Below, piece after piece: positions 52,875-61,681 of a DNA stretch of 64,000 bases. The notes under the pieces are model-generated. The model ran no database searches. It saw nothing but the letters and a program-made list of their open reading frames with translations, and had not been told where the DNA came from. Every line of letters begins with the position of its first letter. Positions within the stretch are counted from its first letter, which is position 1. Source of the stretch: Paraburkholderia caffeinitolerans (GTDB taxonomy: Bacteria; Pseudomonadota; Gammaproteobacteria; Burkholderiales; Burkholderiaceae); assembly GCF_902859945.1 (NCBI RefSeq), contig NZ_CADIKL010000010.1, positions 62,001 to 126,000 on the forward strand. The letters run 5' to 3'. A program made the translations under genes and the position numbers.

Positions 52875-54224
52875 TCAGGTTCGTGCGCGCGGCGATGCGG
52901 GACGTACCGTCACCATCATAAGGATGGCGCCGGCGACTGCGATAAGCCCTAGCGCAATCAACGCCGGGTAGAGACTGCCCGTGCTGGTTTTGATCCAGCC
53001 CACGAGCGTCGGGCTCGCGAAAGCGCCCGTGCCGCCGATGCTGGTGATCAAGGCAATCCCGCCGGCCTTGGAGTCGCCGTCGAGGAACGACGGTGGGATC
53101 GTCCAGAACACCACGAACGCTCCGTACGACGCTGCCGCGGCCACGCCGAGCATGGCGATGGCGAGGCCCTGGCTATGCAGCGCCAGCGGCAGCAAGCCAA
53201 AGCAGACCGCCATGACAGCGCTGCTGATCAGCAAGTGCCAGCGGCGTTCCTTGAAGCGGTCCGAACTCGCGCCCAGAATCCAGGTTCCCATTGCGGCGGC
53301 AACGAACACCAGACTCGAGAGCCAGCCCACGTGAATCAGGTTCTTGATGCCCATGTCCTTGAGGATGGTCGGGGTCCAGAAACCGATCGCATTGAACGGC
53401 ATGATCACGCAAAAATAGGCGACTATCGCAGCATAGATTCTCGGTTGTCCAAGCACCTTGAGGACCCCATGCCCCGCCGCATGCCCCGCCGCATGCCCCC
53501 GCGTGCCGCTGCCCTCGTCGGCGCGCAACTGGTCGAGGACGATCGCCTTTTCCTTGTCGTTGAGCCAGCGTGCGTCGGCCGGACGGTCGCTGAGGATCAG
53601 GAAGGCCAGCGCCCCTAGCAGCAACGACGGCAGTCCCTCGGCCAGCAGCAGCCATTGCCAGCCCTTCAAGCCGAGCAGGCCCGCCATGTGCACCATGATC
53701 CACGCGGAAACCGGACCGCCGACAATGCCGGCGATCGCCGTGGAGGCCATCAGATAGCCGGTCACGCGCCCGCGCCGCTCGGAGGGGAACCAGATCGTCA
53801 GATAGAACAGCACGCCGGGAAAGAAGCCCGCTTCGGCCACGCCGAGCAGCACCCGCAGGACATAGAACTGCATGGGTGTCTTCACGAACATCGTCGCGCT
53901 GGAGATCACGCCCCACGTCACCATGATGCGCAGCAAAGTGCGGCGCGCGCCGATACGCTGCATCAGCAAATTGCTCGGGACTTCGAACAGTACGTAGCCG
54001 AGAAAAAATAATCCGGCGCCCAGTCCGTATGCCGCCTCGCTAAAGCCCAGGTCGCTCATGAACTGCAGCTTCGCGAAGCTGATGTTCACGCGATCGAGGT
54101 ACGCGCAGACGTAACAAACAATCAGGAGCGGCAAGAGCCGGAACAGGATCTTTCGATAGGTGGCGTCGACGTCGGCGGGCGTATGGGCATCGTCCGTTGC
54201 GGCGACGAGTTTTGCGGTGTTCAA
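52875..54224 (-). CDS. MFS transporter, anion:cation symporter (ACS) type, likely TTG start
   Basis: A carrier of about 449 residues with twelve helices and the ACS-family DRVNISFAK motif in helix 1, FEVPSNLLMQRIGARRTL, and RVLLGVAEAGFFPGVLFYLT. Relatives move tartrate, hexuronates, phthalate or hydroxyphenyl acids. I place the start at TTG 54224, preceded by AAGGAG at 6 bases, with ATG 54239 and GTG 54254 as alternatives. The cytoplasmic loop between helices 6 and 7 contains GHAAGHAAGHG, encoded by a 12-bp tandem repeat. It is upstream of the acyl-CoA genes and divergent from an IclR regulator. Likely imports the acid those enzymes degrade. Confidence 0.85.
   Translation of the reverse strand: MNTAKLVAATDDAHTPADVDATYRKILFRLLPLLIVCYVCAYLDRVNISFAKLQFMSDLGFSEAAYGLGAGLFFLGYVLFEVPSNLLMQRIGARRTLLRIMVTWGVISSATMFVKTPMQFYVLRVLLGVAEAGFFPGVLFYLTIWFPSERRGRVTGYLMASTAIAGIVGGPVSAWIMVHMAGLLGLKGWQWLLLAEGLPSLLLGALAFLILSDRPADARWLNDKEKAIVLDQLRADEGSGTRGHAAGHAAGHGVLKVLGQPRIYAAIVAYFCVIMPFNAIGFWTPTILKDMGIKNLIHVGWLSSLVFVAAAMGTWILGASSDRFKERRWHLLISSAVMAVCFGLLPLALHSQGLAIAMLGVAAAASYGAFVVFWTIPPSFLDGDSKAGGIALITSIGGTGAFASPTLVGWIKTSTGSLYPALIALGLIAVAGAILMMVTVRPASPRART
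53468..53502. repeat. 12-bp tandem repeat inside the ACS transporter gene
   Basis: CATGCCCCGCCG is repeated twice with a partial third copy. Being 12 bp, each copy adds four residues (GHAA) without frameshift, so expansion or loss would only lengthen or shorten a His-containing loop. Confidence 0.75.
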
Positions 54225-54405
54225 CGATGTCTCCTTCATGGGGACGGGCTTCACCGGTCTTGGCAGGTGATAGGGGATGCGTCAGCGGTGACGCGCCCGA
54301 CCAATGCGGCGACTCTACGCGTGAGCGGCACCAGGAATGAACTAGAATTTCAAATATTGAAACCCGGTTGCAACGGGCAGGTCAGGACCACTTCGAGGGA
54401 TTCGT

Positions 54406-55230
54406 ATGCGCAAATCGCTGAACGCTTATTCGATGCAGGACGAAACCGATCTGCGCCGCGTGAAGGAAGACGACCCGTACTTTGCCGGCACCCTGGCCAA
54501 GGGCCTGCTGATCATGAAGTGCTTCGTGAGCGAGCCGCGCGCCCACGCCAACAGCGAGCTTGCGGCCCGGCTGGGACTGTCACGCCCGACGGTTTCGAGG
54601 CTATGCCGAACCCTGCATGCGCTGGGCTTTCTCGATCATGACGAACGGCTGGACCGCTATTTCATCGGCCCGGCGGCCGTGACGCTCGCGTATCCGTATC
54701 TGATCAAGACGCCGATGCTGGCGCTCGTGCGCCCGGCCATGCAGGCGCTGGCCGATCGTGTGGAGGGCGCCGTTTCGGTTGGCGTAACGATGGATCTGGA
54801 CGTGGTGTATCTCGAGACCTGCGCTTACGAGGAAGGCACGCTCAAGCGCCCCGGCGTGGGCGCGGTGAACGGCGTGCTGGAGACGGCCATGGGGCGCTCG
54901 TGGCTAGCGCAATTGGCCGCGCCCGAGCGGCAGGAATTCCTCAAACACGCCCGCCAGCTTCGCCCCGAAAGCTATGCCCGCACCCACAAGCGCGCGATGG
55001 ACGCCGTGGCGGGCTACGCCCAACGCGGATATGCGATCAACATGGGCGACTCGGGCCTCGGCGTGCTCGCGGTTGGCGTAGCGTCGCGAATCCATTACGG
55101 GCCGAGAAGGCTTTTGTTCAATTGCGCCGTTCCCGGCCTGCGCATGAGCGAGAGGGACCTGCATGAAACGCTCGGTCCGGAACTCGTGCAACTGGTGAGC
55201 CTCGCGGACAGGCAAATGGGATTGCGTTGA
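54406..55230 (+). CDS. IclR-family transcriptional regulator
   Basis: A 274-residue IclR regulator. The HTH is near FAGTLAKGLLIMKCFVSEPRAHANSELAARLGLSRPTVSRLCRTL (residues about 26-70), and the effector domain follows from about residue 100 with the GAVSVGVTMDLDVVYLE segment and the typical C-terminal AINMGDSGLGVLAVG. It is divergent from the MFS/acyl-CoA operon (151-bp gap), a usual place for its own regulator. Ligand not known. Confidence 0.9.
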   Translation: MRKSLNAYSMQDETDLRRVKEDDPYFAGTLAKGLLIMKCFVSEPRAHANSELAARLGLSRPTVSRLCRTLHALGFLDHDERLDRYFIGPAAVTLAYPYLIKTPMLALVRPAMQALADRVEGAVSVGVTMDLDVVYLETCAYEEGTLKRPGVGAVNGVLETAMGRSWLAQLAAPERQEFLKHARQLRPESYARTHKRAMDAVAGYAQRGYAINMGDSGLGVLAVGVASRIHYGPRRLLFNCAVPGLRMSERDLHETLGPELVQLVSLADRQMGLR

Positions 55231-55285
55231 TGCAAACCGCCCGGACCGCGCATTGCTTCGCGCGGCCCTGGCGTGACCAAGCCCC

Positions 55286-56761
55286 TCAAGCAGCGAGCAC
55301 CGCAGGCAACCGCCGCGCCACCCATTGCGTGGCCTGATCGTAGGCATGCGCCAGTTGCAGCACGGAGAAGTCCGCGTGCGGCTTGCCGATCACCTGCAAG
55401 CCCATCGGCAGCCCTTGCGCGTTGAAGCCCGCCGGCACGCACATCACCGGCAAGCCCGCGAGCGTGCCGCCGATCACCACTTCCATCCAGCGGTGATAAG
55501 TGTCCATCGTGCGGCCCGCGATGGCCTTCGGCCAGTGCTCCTTCGCATCGAACGGGAAGATCTGCGCGCTCGGCAGCACGAGATAGTCGTAACGTTCGAA
55601 CAGCGCGAGCAGCGCGGTGTACCACTGCGTGCGCGCGACCGTGGCGTTCCACACATCCTCGCCCGAAAGCTTCAAGCCGCCTTCCACTTCCCATTGCGCC
55701 TCGGGCTTGAGCAGCGCGCGCTTCGCCGGATCGCGATATAGCGCGCCCAGCGTGCCCGCCACGGAGAAGTGGCGCAGCGTGATCCAGCAGTCCCAAAGCT
55801 TTTCCATCGCATAGTCGGGGCGCGTGGCCTCGACCTTGCAGCCAATTGCTTCGAAGTCCTTGAGAGCGGTTTCGCACAGGGCGAGCACGCCGTCTTGCAT
55901 CGGCAGATAGCCGCCGTAATTGCCGAGCCAGCCGATTTTCGCGCTACTAAATTCCCGCGCGAGCGGAGCGGTGAATTGCGCCGGATCTTCGCTAATCGAG
56001 AGCGGCGCGCGTGCGTCGTAACCCGCCTGCGTGGAAAGCAGCATGGCCACGTCGGGCACGCTGCGGCCCATCGGTCCCGCGCAGCCAAGCTGGTTGTAAA
56101 ACGCGTCGACGGCCGGCACCGAAGGCACGCGCCCCTGCGAAGGCCGGAAACCGAAAATGTTGTTCCAGCCCGCTGGATTGCGCAGCGAGCCCATCATGTC
56201 GCTGCCGTCCGCCACCGGCAGCATGCGCAGCGCGAGCGCCACCGCCGTGCCGCCGCTGCTGCCACCCGCGCTGCGCGTGGGGTCGTAAGCATTGAGCGTG
56301 GTGCCGAACACCTGGTTGTAGGTATGCGAGCCCAGGCCGAACTCCGGCGAATTGGTCTTGCCGATAAAGATCGCGCCTTGCGCGCGCATGCGCGCGGCCA
56401 CGAGCGCGTCGGCCTTCGGCACTTCGTCGCGGAAGATCGGCGAGCACTGCGTGGAGGGAATGCCCGCCGTCGCGGTGAGGTCCTTGGGCGCTTGCGGAAT
56501 GCCGTGCAGCCAGCCGAGGTATTCGCCGCGCGCGAGTTGCGCATCGCGCTCGCCAGCCTCGGCCAGCAGCGTGGCGCGCTCGCGCAACGAGACGATCGCA
56601 TTGGCCGGCGTGTTCACGCGCTCGATGTGGTCGAGGAAGGCGCTCATCACTTCGCGGCAGGAGACCTTGCGAAGGCGGATCCATTGCGAGAGTTCGAGCG
56701 CGCTGGCGGCGACGATTTCGCCCTGCGTGGGCTGGGCGGGAGAAGGCGATGCCTGATTCAT
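55286..56761 (-). CDS. Amidase-signature family hydrolase
   Basis: A 491-residue amidase. The Ser-cisSer-Lys triad is visible: K93 in PQAPKDL, cis-Ser S169 in SAGGSSGG, and nucleophile S192 in DGSDMMGSLRNPA. The C-terminal domain ends normally. Such enzymes cleave aryl or aliphatic amides to acid and ammonia. The gene lies 64 bp downstream of an MHS-type carrier on the same strand. Together they may import and deamidate a compound. There is no clear link to the acyl-CoA set on the other side. Confidence 0.92.
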   Translation of the reverse strand: MNQASPSPAQPTQGEIVAASALELSQWIRLRKVSCREVMSAFLDHIERVNTPANAIVSLRERATLLAEAGERDAQLARGEYLGWLHGIPQAPKDLTATAGIPSTQCSPIFRDEVPKADALVAARMRAQGAIFIGKTNSPEFGLGSHTYNQVFGTTLNAYDPTRSAGGSSGGTAVALALRMLPVADGSDMMGSLRNPAGWNNIFGFRPSQGRVPSVPAVDAFYNQLGCAGPMGRSVPDVAMLLSTQAGYDARAPLSISEDPAQFTAPLAREFSSAKIGWLGNYGGYLPMQDGVLALCETALKDFEAIGCKVEATRPDYAMEKLWDCWITLRHFSVAGTLGALYRDPAKRALLKPEAQWEVEGGLKLSGEDVWNATVARTQWYTALLALFERYDYLVLPSAQIFPFDAKEHWPKAIAGRTMDTYHRWMEVVIGGTLAGLPVMCVPAGFNAQGLPMGLQVIGKPHADFSVLQLAHAYDQATQWVARRLPAVLAA

Positions 56762-56825
56762 GCGTGACTGTCTTGAACGAATGAGGGTGAATGGAGATCG
56801 GTGAGCTTCGTGGTTTACCGTGCTG

Positions 56826-58139
56826 TTACGCGCTCAGCACTTGCGCACCACGCCGGCGCTCGAGCACAGCGGGTGCGCCCTCGTGCATCAGCAGCACGGC
56901 GAACAACCCGATCACAGAAGCAAACACGACATAGCCGGCGGGCGCCACCGGCGAGCCGGTCGCACGGGTCAGCCACGTCACGATAAACGGCGCGAAACCG
57001 CCGAACAGCATCACCGCGAGGTTGTACGCGAGCGCGAGGCCGGTCGAGCGCGTGCGCGTCACGAACTGCTCGGCGGTGGCGGTGGGCAACGGTCCATAGA
57101 TCGCGCCGATGATCGCACAGATGCCCAACTGCATGGCAAGCAGGCGCGACACGCTGGGCGCCGCCGCGAACCACGAGAAGGTCGGGTAGATCATCAGAAG
57201 CAGCGCCAGCATGCTGCCGATCAGCACCGGCTTGCGCCCGATGCGATCGGACACCGCCGCCGAGACCGGCACCATCAGCGTCATCAGCCCGACCGCGAAC
57301 ATCTGCACGGCAAAGACCTTGTCGAGCGGCAGCCCGAACTCCTTGTGCGCGAACGTCGGCATATTCACGAGCATCACGTAGAACGCCGCAGTGCCGATGA
57401 TGGTCATCCCGATCGTCACGAGCACGGCGCGGCCATTGTCGCGCAGCGCCTGCGCAAGGCTGACCGGAACCTGCCCGGCCTGCTGGCTCGCATCGCGGAA
57501 TGCTTCGGTCTCCTCCATATGGCGGCGAATCCACAATCCGACCGGGCCGATCAGCAGGCCGATCGCAAACGGCACGCGCCAGCCCCAGCTATCGACGGCG
57601 GCCGCCGGCAGGCTTTGCGTAATCAGCGCGCCCATCCCCGCTCCACCGAACACGGCGAGACACTGCCCGATCATCTGCCACGAGCCATACAGCCCGCGCT
57701 TGCGCGGCGGCGCAGTTTCGACGAGGAACGCGGTCGAGCTCGCGTATTCGCCGCCGGTCGCGAAGCCCTGCAGCAGACGCGCGACCAGGATCAGCAGCGG
57801 CGCGGCCGGGCCGATCGACTTGTAGGTCGGCGCGCAGGTGATCAGCGCGATGGACAGCGTCATCAGCACGATGATCAGTTGTAGCGCCGCCTTACGACCC
57901 TTACGGTCCGCATAGAGACCGATGAGCACCCCGCCAACCGGCCGCATGAAGAAGCCGACACCGAACGTTGCGAGCGACATCAGCAACGATGCATAAGCGC
58001 TGTCGGCAGGAAAGAAGAGCCGCGCGATGATGCCGGCGAAGAAGCCGTAGACGATAAAGTCATACCATTCGAGCGCGTTGCCGACAACGGCGGCGGCGAC
58101 CTGCCGGGTGCGGGACGTGCCGCGTGAATCGATCTGCAT
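56826..58139 (-). CDS. MFS transporter, MHS type
   Basis: A 437-residue carrier with MHS features: GNALEWYDFIVYGFFAGIIARLFFP, GLYADRKGRKAALQL, GFATGGEYASSTAFLVETAPPRKRGLYGSW, and AAVSDRIGRKPVLIG. Relatives carry organic acids with protons. The ATG at 58139 has AGGAGG upstream and is chosen over a longer frame. It lies directly before the amidase gene and is divergent from a LysR-type gene, so the three probably form one regulated unit. Substrate unknown. Confidence 0.9.
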   Translation of the reverse strand: MQIDSRGTSRTRQVAAAVVGNALEWYDFIVYGFFAGIIARLFFPADSAYASLLMSLATFGVGFFMRPVGGVLIGLYADRKGRKAALQLIIVLMTLSIALITCAPTYKSIGPAAPLLILVARLLQGFATGGEYASSTAFLVETAPPRKRGLYGSWQMIGQCLAVFGGAGMGALITQSLPAAAVDSWGWRVPFAIGLLIGPVGLWIRRHMEETEAFRDASQQAGQVPVSLAQALRDNGRAVLVTIGMTIIGTAAFYVMLVNMPTFAHKEFGLPLDKVFAVQMFAVGLMTLMVPVSAAVSDRIGRKPVLIGSMLALLLMIYPTFSWFAAAPSVSRLLAMQLGICAIIGAIYGPLPTATAEQFVTRTRSTGLALAYNLAVMLFGGFAPFIVTWLTRATGSPVAPAGYVVFASVIGLFAVLLMHEGAPAVLERRRGAQVLSA

Positions 58140-58424
58140 GGTGCTCCTCCTTCCTTCTGTCTCGGGGGGCGGCACGATCTGCCCTTTCCGGCGGCTGCCG
58201 GCGCAGAGCGACCTTGCTCGTATGGAAAGCTGGATGTCGAACGATATTAGATACGCAGCCCATCCCCATCAATCACGCTGGCGTCCGGAACGTTACTCTC
58301 AGGCTAATGATCGGGAAGAATCGCCGATGGTCGTGCATACACTCGCCGGCCGGTCCGCCCCGAATTGCGACGGCCCGTGTTCTGGGGCAAAATTTCCTGC
58401 CGCCTCCCGATCAGCCACGCCACC

Positions 58425-59345
58425 ATGCCTCCCCGCGTCGACGAAGAGATCACCTTCCGCAAGCTCGAAGTGCTGCTCGCGTTCATGCAATGCGGCAACT
58501 TGGCCAAGGCGGCCGAGGCGCTCGACATCAGCACGGTCAGCGTCCATCGCGCGCTGCACTCGCTCGAGAAAGGCATGCGCTGCACGCTGTTCCGCCACGA
58601 AGGGCGCAGCCTGACCCCGACCGACGCGGCCCAGGTGCTCGCCGAGGTCGCCGGCGAAGTCATCAAGACGATGATCGACGGGATCCGCGCGACGCGCGAA
58701 GCCGCTGGGTACGGTTCGGAACATCTGAAGATTGGGTCGCTCTACTCGCTGACGATCCGCGCCGTGCCTGAAATCGTCACGGTCATCAAGAGCCGGCGCC
58801 CCGATCTGCAGGCGGAACTGATTCTCGGCTCGAACGCCGACCTGCTCGACAAGCTCAAGCGCGGCGCGATCGACGCCTCTCTCATGGCGGTTCCTTCATA
58901 TGATTCGGAGATCGAATCGATCGAGTTGTTCGAGGACGAAATTTTCTTCGCAGCGCCCATTGGCTCCGCATACGGCCAACACGACGCGATCGACCTGCGC
59001 CAGTGCCGCGACGAGCCCTTCGTTTCGTTAAGCGAAGGATTCGCGACGTCCGGGGACTTTCTTGAAGCGTTTCGCATTGCGGACTTCACGCCAAACGTCG
59101 TAATGAAGGTCAGCGACATCTTCTCGCTGATCAACCTCGTCAGCGGCGGCGTGGGCTATACGCTGCTGCCGGGGCGCGTGCGCGACCTGTTCGCGCACAA
59201 GATCATGCTGATCCCGCTTTGCGCCGAGTACGACATGCGGCAGACCATCGGCCTGAGCTTTCTGCGCCGGCGCGAGCGCGACCCGAATCTGCTCGCGCTC
59301 GCGACCGTGTGCCGGCTGACGATCAAGGGGCAGCAGGCCAGCTGA
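58425..59345 (+). CDS. LysR-family transcriptional regulator (MdcR-like)
   Basis: A 306-residue LysR protein. RKLEVLLAFMQCGNLAKAAEALDISTVSVHRALHSLEKGM (residues about 12-51) is the HTH; the effector domain follows. Its style resembles MdcR/MalR-type regulators of malonate operons, but no mdc genes are present. It is divergent from the MHS carrier with a 285-bp gap. The ATG at 58425 lacks a strong ribosome site; an in-frame ATG at 58365 is possible. Confidence 0.87.
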   Translation: MPPRVDEEITFRKLEVLLAFMQCGNLAKAAEALDISTVSVHRALHSLEKGMRCTLFRHEGRSLTPTDAAQVLAEVAGEVIKTMIDGIRATREAAGYGSEHLKIGSLYSLTIRAVPEIVTVIKSRRPDLQAELILGSNADLLDKLKRGAIDASLMAVPSYDSEIESIELFEDEIFFAAPIGSAYGQHDAIDLRQCRDEPFVSLSEGFATSGDFLEAFRIADFTPNVVMKVSDIFSLINLVSGGVGYTLLPGRVRDLFAHKIMLIPLCAEYDMRQTIGLSFLRRRERDPNLLALATVCRLTIKGQQAS

Positions 59346-59516
59346 CCCGATTGCACGAATACACGATGCGTGCCGGGTAACGTGCCTCCCGCCCCTGTTC
59401 ATTCAGATAGGTGTCGGACCGCGCGCGGTGCGCTACAGTGTGTCTCAAGGGCATACCCCGTCGCCCTTATCAGGTCTCCTCGTACTTCTGCCCGCCTTGA
59501 GCGGGCTTTTTTCTGC
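59346..59516 (+). other. Non-coding stretch with three stem-loops, possible small RNA
   Basis: ACCGCGCGCGGT (59418-59429), AAGGGC/GCCCTT (59447-59468) and GCCCGC/GCGGGC (59490-59506) lie in series, the last being an intrinsic terminator. It may be the 3' UTR of the LysR gene or an independent RNA. No promoter was proved. Confidence 0.4.
59490..59512 (+). terminator. Rho-independent terminator
   Basis: GCCCGC, a five-base loop and GCGGGC are followed by six T. It would stop transcripts from the LysR gene 145 bp upstream and limits read-through into the convergent MscS gene. Confidence 0.8.
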
Positions 59517-60386
59517 TCAGTCCGCGGCGAAATCGCGGTCGGTCTGCGTGCGATGAATGCGAACATCGTATTGCGGATAAGGCACGCCAATCTGATGCTC
59601 GTCCAGCGCGGACTTGATGTTCTCCACCAGATCGAAATAAACATCCCAGTAGTCCGCGTTATTCACCCATACGCGCACCACATAGTTGAGGGACGGTGCC
59701 GCCATTTCCATCAAGCGAATCGTATTGCCCAGGTTATGCAGAATGCGTACATCGCGCTGCACCACCGCCTGCAAGACGCTCTTCACGTGCTTGACGTCGG
59801 TGTTATAGGCAACGCCCACCGGAATATCGATGCGGCGGTACGGATGGCGGGTGTAATTGACGATGTTGCCGCTGATGATCTTGCCGTTGGGCACCACCAC
59901 CACCTTGTTATCAGGCATGCACATGGTGGTCGAGAAGATGTTGACCTCTTCGACTGTGCCAGCAGCGCCGCCCAGATCGACATACTCGCCGGCCTTGAAC
60001 GGGCGCAGCGCAACCAGCAGAATGCCGGCGGCGAAATTCGAGAGCGATCCTTGCAATGCGAGGCCAATGGCCAGACCCGCCGCGCCAATGACCGCAATGA
60101 TCGAATTGGTTTCCACCCCCAGACGGCCCAGCGCGGCCACCACGGTAAACGCGATCAGTACATAGCGCAGGAGGTTGACCGAAAACTGTATGACGGTCTT
60201 GTCGACAGCCTTGCGGTGGAGTATTCGCCGCAGCATGCCGGCCGCCACGCGCGCAAGCGTCATGCCCAGGAACAGGATGGCGATTGCGCCCACAATCGCG
60301 AGCACGCCTTTCGCGATTTCCGCTTCGTTGTTTGTAACCCAGTCGACCAGGTGCTCGACTGCGGTAACGAATTTAATCTCAACCAT
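59517..60386 (-). CDS. mscS: Small-conductance mechanosensitive channel
   Basis: A 289-residue MscS-type channel. Three N-terminal helices end in the pore helix GAAGLAIGLALQGSLSNFAAGI (residues about 98-119). The beta domain follows with RPFKAGEYVDLGGAAGTVEEVNIFSTTM and VPNGKIISGNIVNYTRHPYRRIDI, then the C-terminal alpha-beta part. It sits in the inner membrane as a heptamer and releases solutes on hypo-osmotic shock. Length and motifs match Escherichia coli MscS. It lies 119 bp downstream of the glutamate-receptor-like channel gene on the same strand. Confidence 0.93.
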   Translation of the reverse strand: MVEIKFVTAVEHLVDWVTNNEAEIAKGVLAIVGAIAILFLGMTLARVAAGMLRRILHRKAVDKTVIQFSVNLLRYVLIAFTVVAALGRLGVETNSIIAVIGAAGLAIGLALQGSLSNFAAGILLVALRPFKAGEYVDLGGAAGTVEEVNIFSTTMCMPDNKVVVVPNGKIISGNIVNYTRHPYRRIDIPVGVAYNTDVKHVKSVLQAVVQRDVRILHNLGNTIRLMEMAAPSLNYVVRVWVNNADYWDVYFDLVENIKSALDEHQIGVPYPQYDVRIHRTQTDRDFAAD

Positions 60387-60505
60387 GGTTGTTCACCCCA
60401 TAAGCTCACGCCAACGGCGAATCAGTGTCGCATCGACATGGGGCGTACACCATCGGGGTATCGGGCAATCCATGCAATTGCCCATTGCGCATTGCTTATC
60501 ACCTG

Positions 60506-61621
60506 TTACTCGCCAAACCACCGCCTGTAGATAGCGTCATACGTGCCGTTTTCCCGCAACTCGAGCAATGCGCTATCGACCTTTCTGCGCAACGGGCTAT
60601 CGACCGGATACACGAACGCAATATCGGACCGGTTAATCGAGGGGCCAACGACTTTCACGCGACCCTTGCCTTCGTGGTTCGCATAGTAGAGCAGGGCCGG
60701 CCCGGCGAAAACCACCGCATCGACCTTGCCGCTCTCAAGCGCCGCGTACATTTCCGATGGCCGCTGGAATTCCGCCACGCGCGCGCCGCGATTGTGCAGA
60801 TAATCCACCGAAATGGATCCGGCTATGGTCGCGACCTGTCGGCCCGGCAAATCGTCCGGACCGTTGATTGAGCCTTTGATTTTCTGGACGGTTAAATCGG
60901 TCGTCAATTGCGCGGTATAAAACGCGACAAACACGAGACCCACGAACATGAGCAAAACCGCGGTCAGTCGAGCGAGCCATTGGCGCGGCGCTTCTTCCGC
61001 CTGGGTCAGCAGCGTGGTGGCCGCCCAATAAATCGCCTGGAAAATGCCCGGGAAATACTTTTTGCTGGAAATGATGCCGTCTTCGCCGCCCCGGTCGAGA
61101 AACCAGGCAATGTGCGCGGGAATCAGAATCAGCACGAGGCCGGTGGCCAGCCAAGCCAGCGTCGTGGTCGATCCCAGCAAATGGAACAACGCGAATATTG
61201 GACCCGACACGGCGCCATCGGCCGTATCGCCGGTGTCGCGCACCAAGATCCGCTGCCCCGCGGTGAGCACAGGCGTGGAAAAGTCGAATGCCTGATCGCG
61301 CTCCCAGGTGACGAACTGGGGCATCGCGAGATCGCATTGGCCGTTCTGCAAACAGTCGTTCAGCACCGCCGTACCTGAAACGACTTGATACTGCGTCTGG
61401 ACTTTCAGGCGTGCCGCAACGGCATTCCAGATGTCGATCGTGAAGCCCGTGAGCTTGCCGTGCTGTTCGATGACACCCGGCGGGATTACCGCGACGGAGA
61501 GACGAATGACGCTCGCGTGGCCCTGCGCGAACGCGGGCGTGGCCCACGACGGCAATAGCCCCGCCACGAAGAGCAGAGCCGCACAGCGCAGCGCCAGCGC
61601 TGCCAGGATGTTTCCGGACAT
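60506..61621 (-). CDS. Prokaryotic ionotropic glutamate receptor-like channel
   Basis: A 371-residue protein with signal peptide (1-32), then the first lobe of a periplasmic binding protein (LSVAVIPPGVIEQHGKLTGFTIDIWNAVAARL), then an inserted channel module: helix at about 151-175, pore loop at about 190-208 (FQAIYWAATTLLTQ), and helix at about 215-245, ending FYTAQLTTDLTV. The second lobe follows (IKGSINGPDDLPGRQVATIAGSISVDYL). This S1-pore-S2 order is the ionotropic glutamate receptor plan. The FYTAQL motif resembles SYTANL of animal receptors. The pore lacks GYGD, so K+ selectivity is uncertain. It should open on amino acid binding. Start ATG 61621 places the signal correctly. Confidence 0.85.
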   Translation of the reverse strand: MSGNILAALALRCAALLFVAGLLPSWATPAFAQGHASVIRLSVAVIPPGVIEQHGKLTGFTIDIWNAVAARLKVQTQYQVVSGTAVLNDCLQNGQCDLAMPQFVTWERDQAFDFSTPVLTAGQRILVRDTGDTADGAVSGPIFALFHLLGSTTTLAWLATGLVLILIPAHIAWFLDRGGEDGIISSKKYFPGIFQAIYWAATTLLTQAEEAPRQWLARLTAVLLMFVGLVFVAFYTAQLTTDLTVQKIKGSINGPDDLPGRQVATIAGSISVDYLHNRGARVAEFQRPSEMYAALESGKVDAVVFAGPALLYYANHEGKGRVKVVGPSINRSDIAFVYPVDSPLRRKVDSALLELRENGTYDAIYRRWFGE

Positions 61622-61681
61622 GATGACTCCATGCTGAAATCGAGGGCCCGTCCCGCGCCCCCTCAGAGCATGCATGAACGC

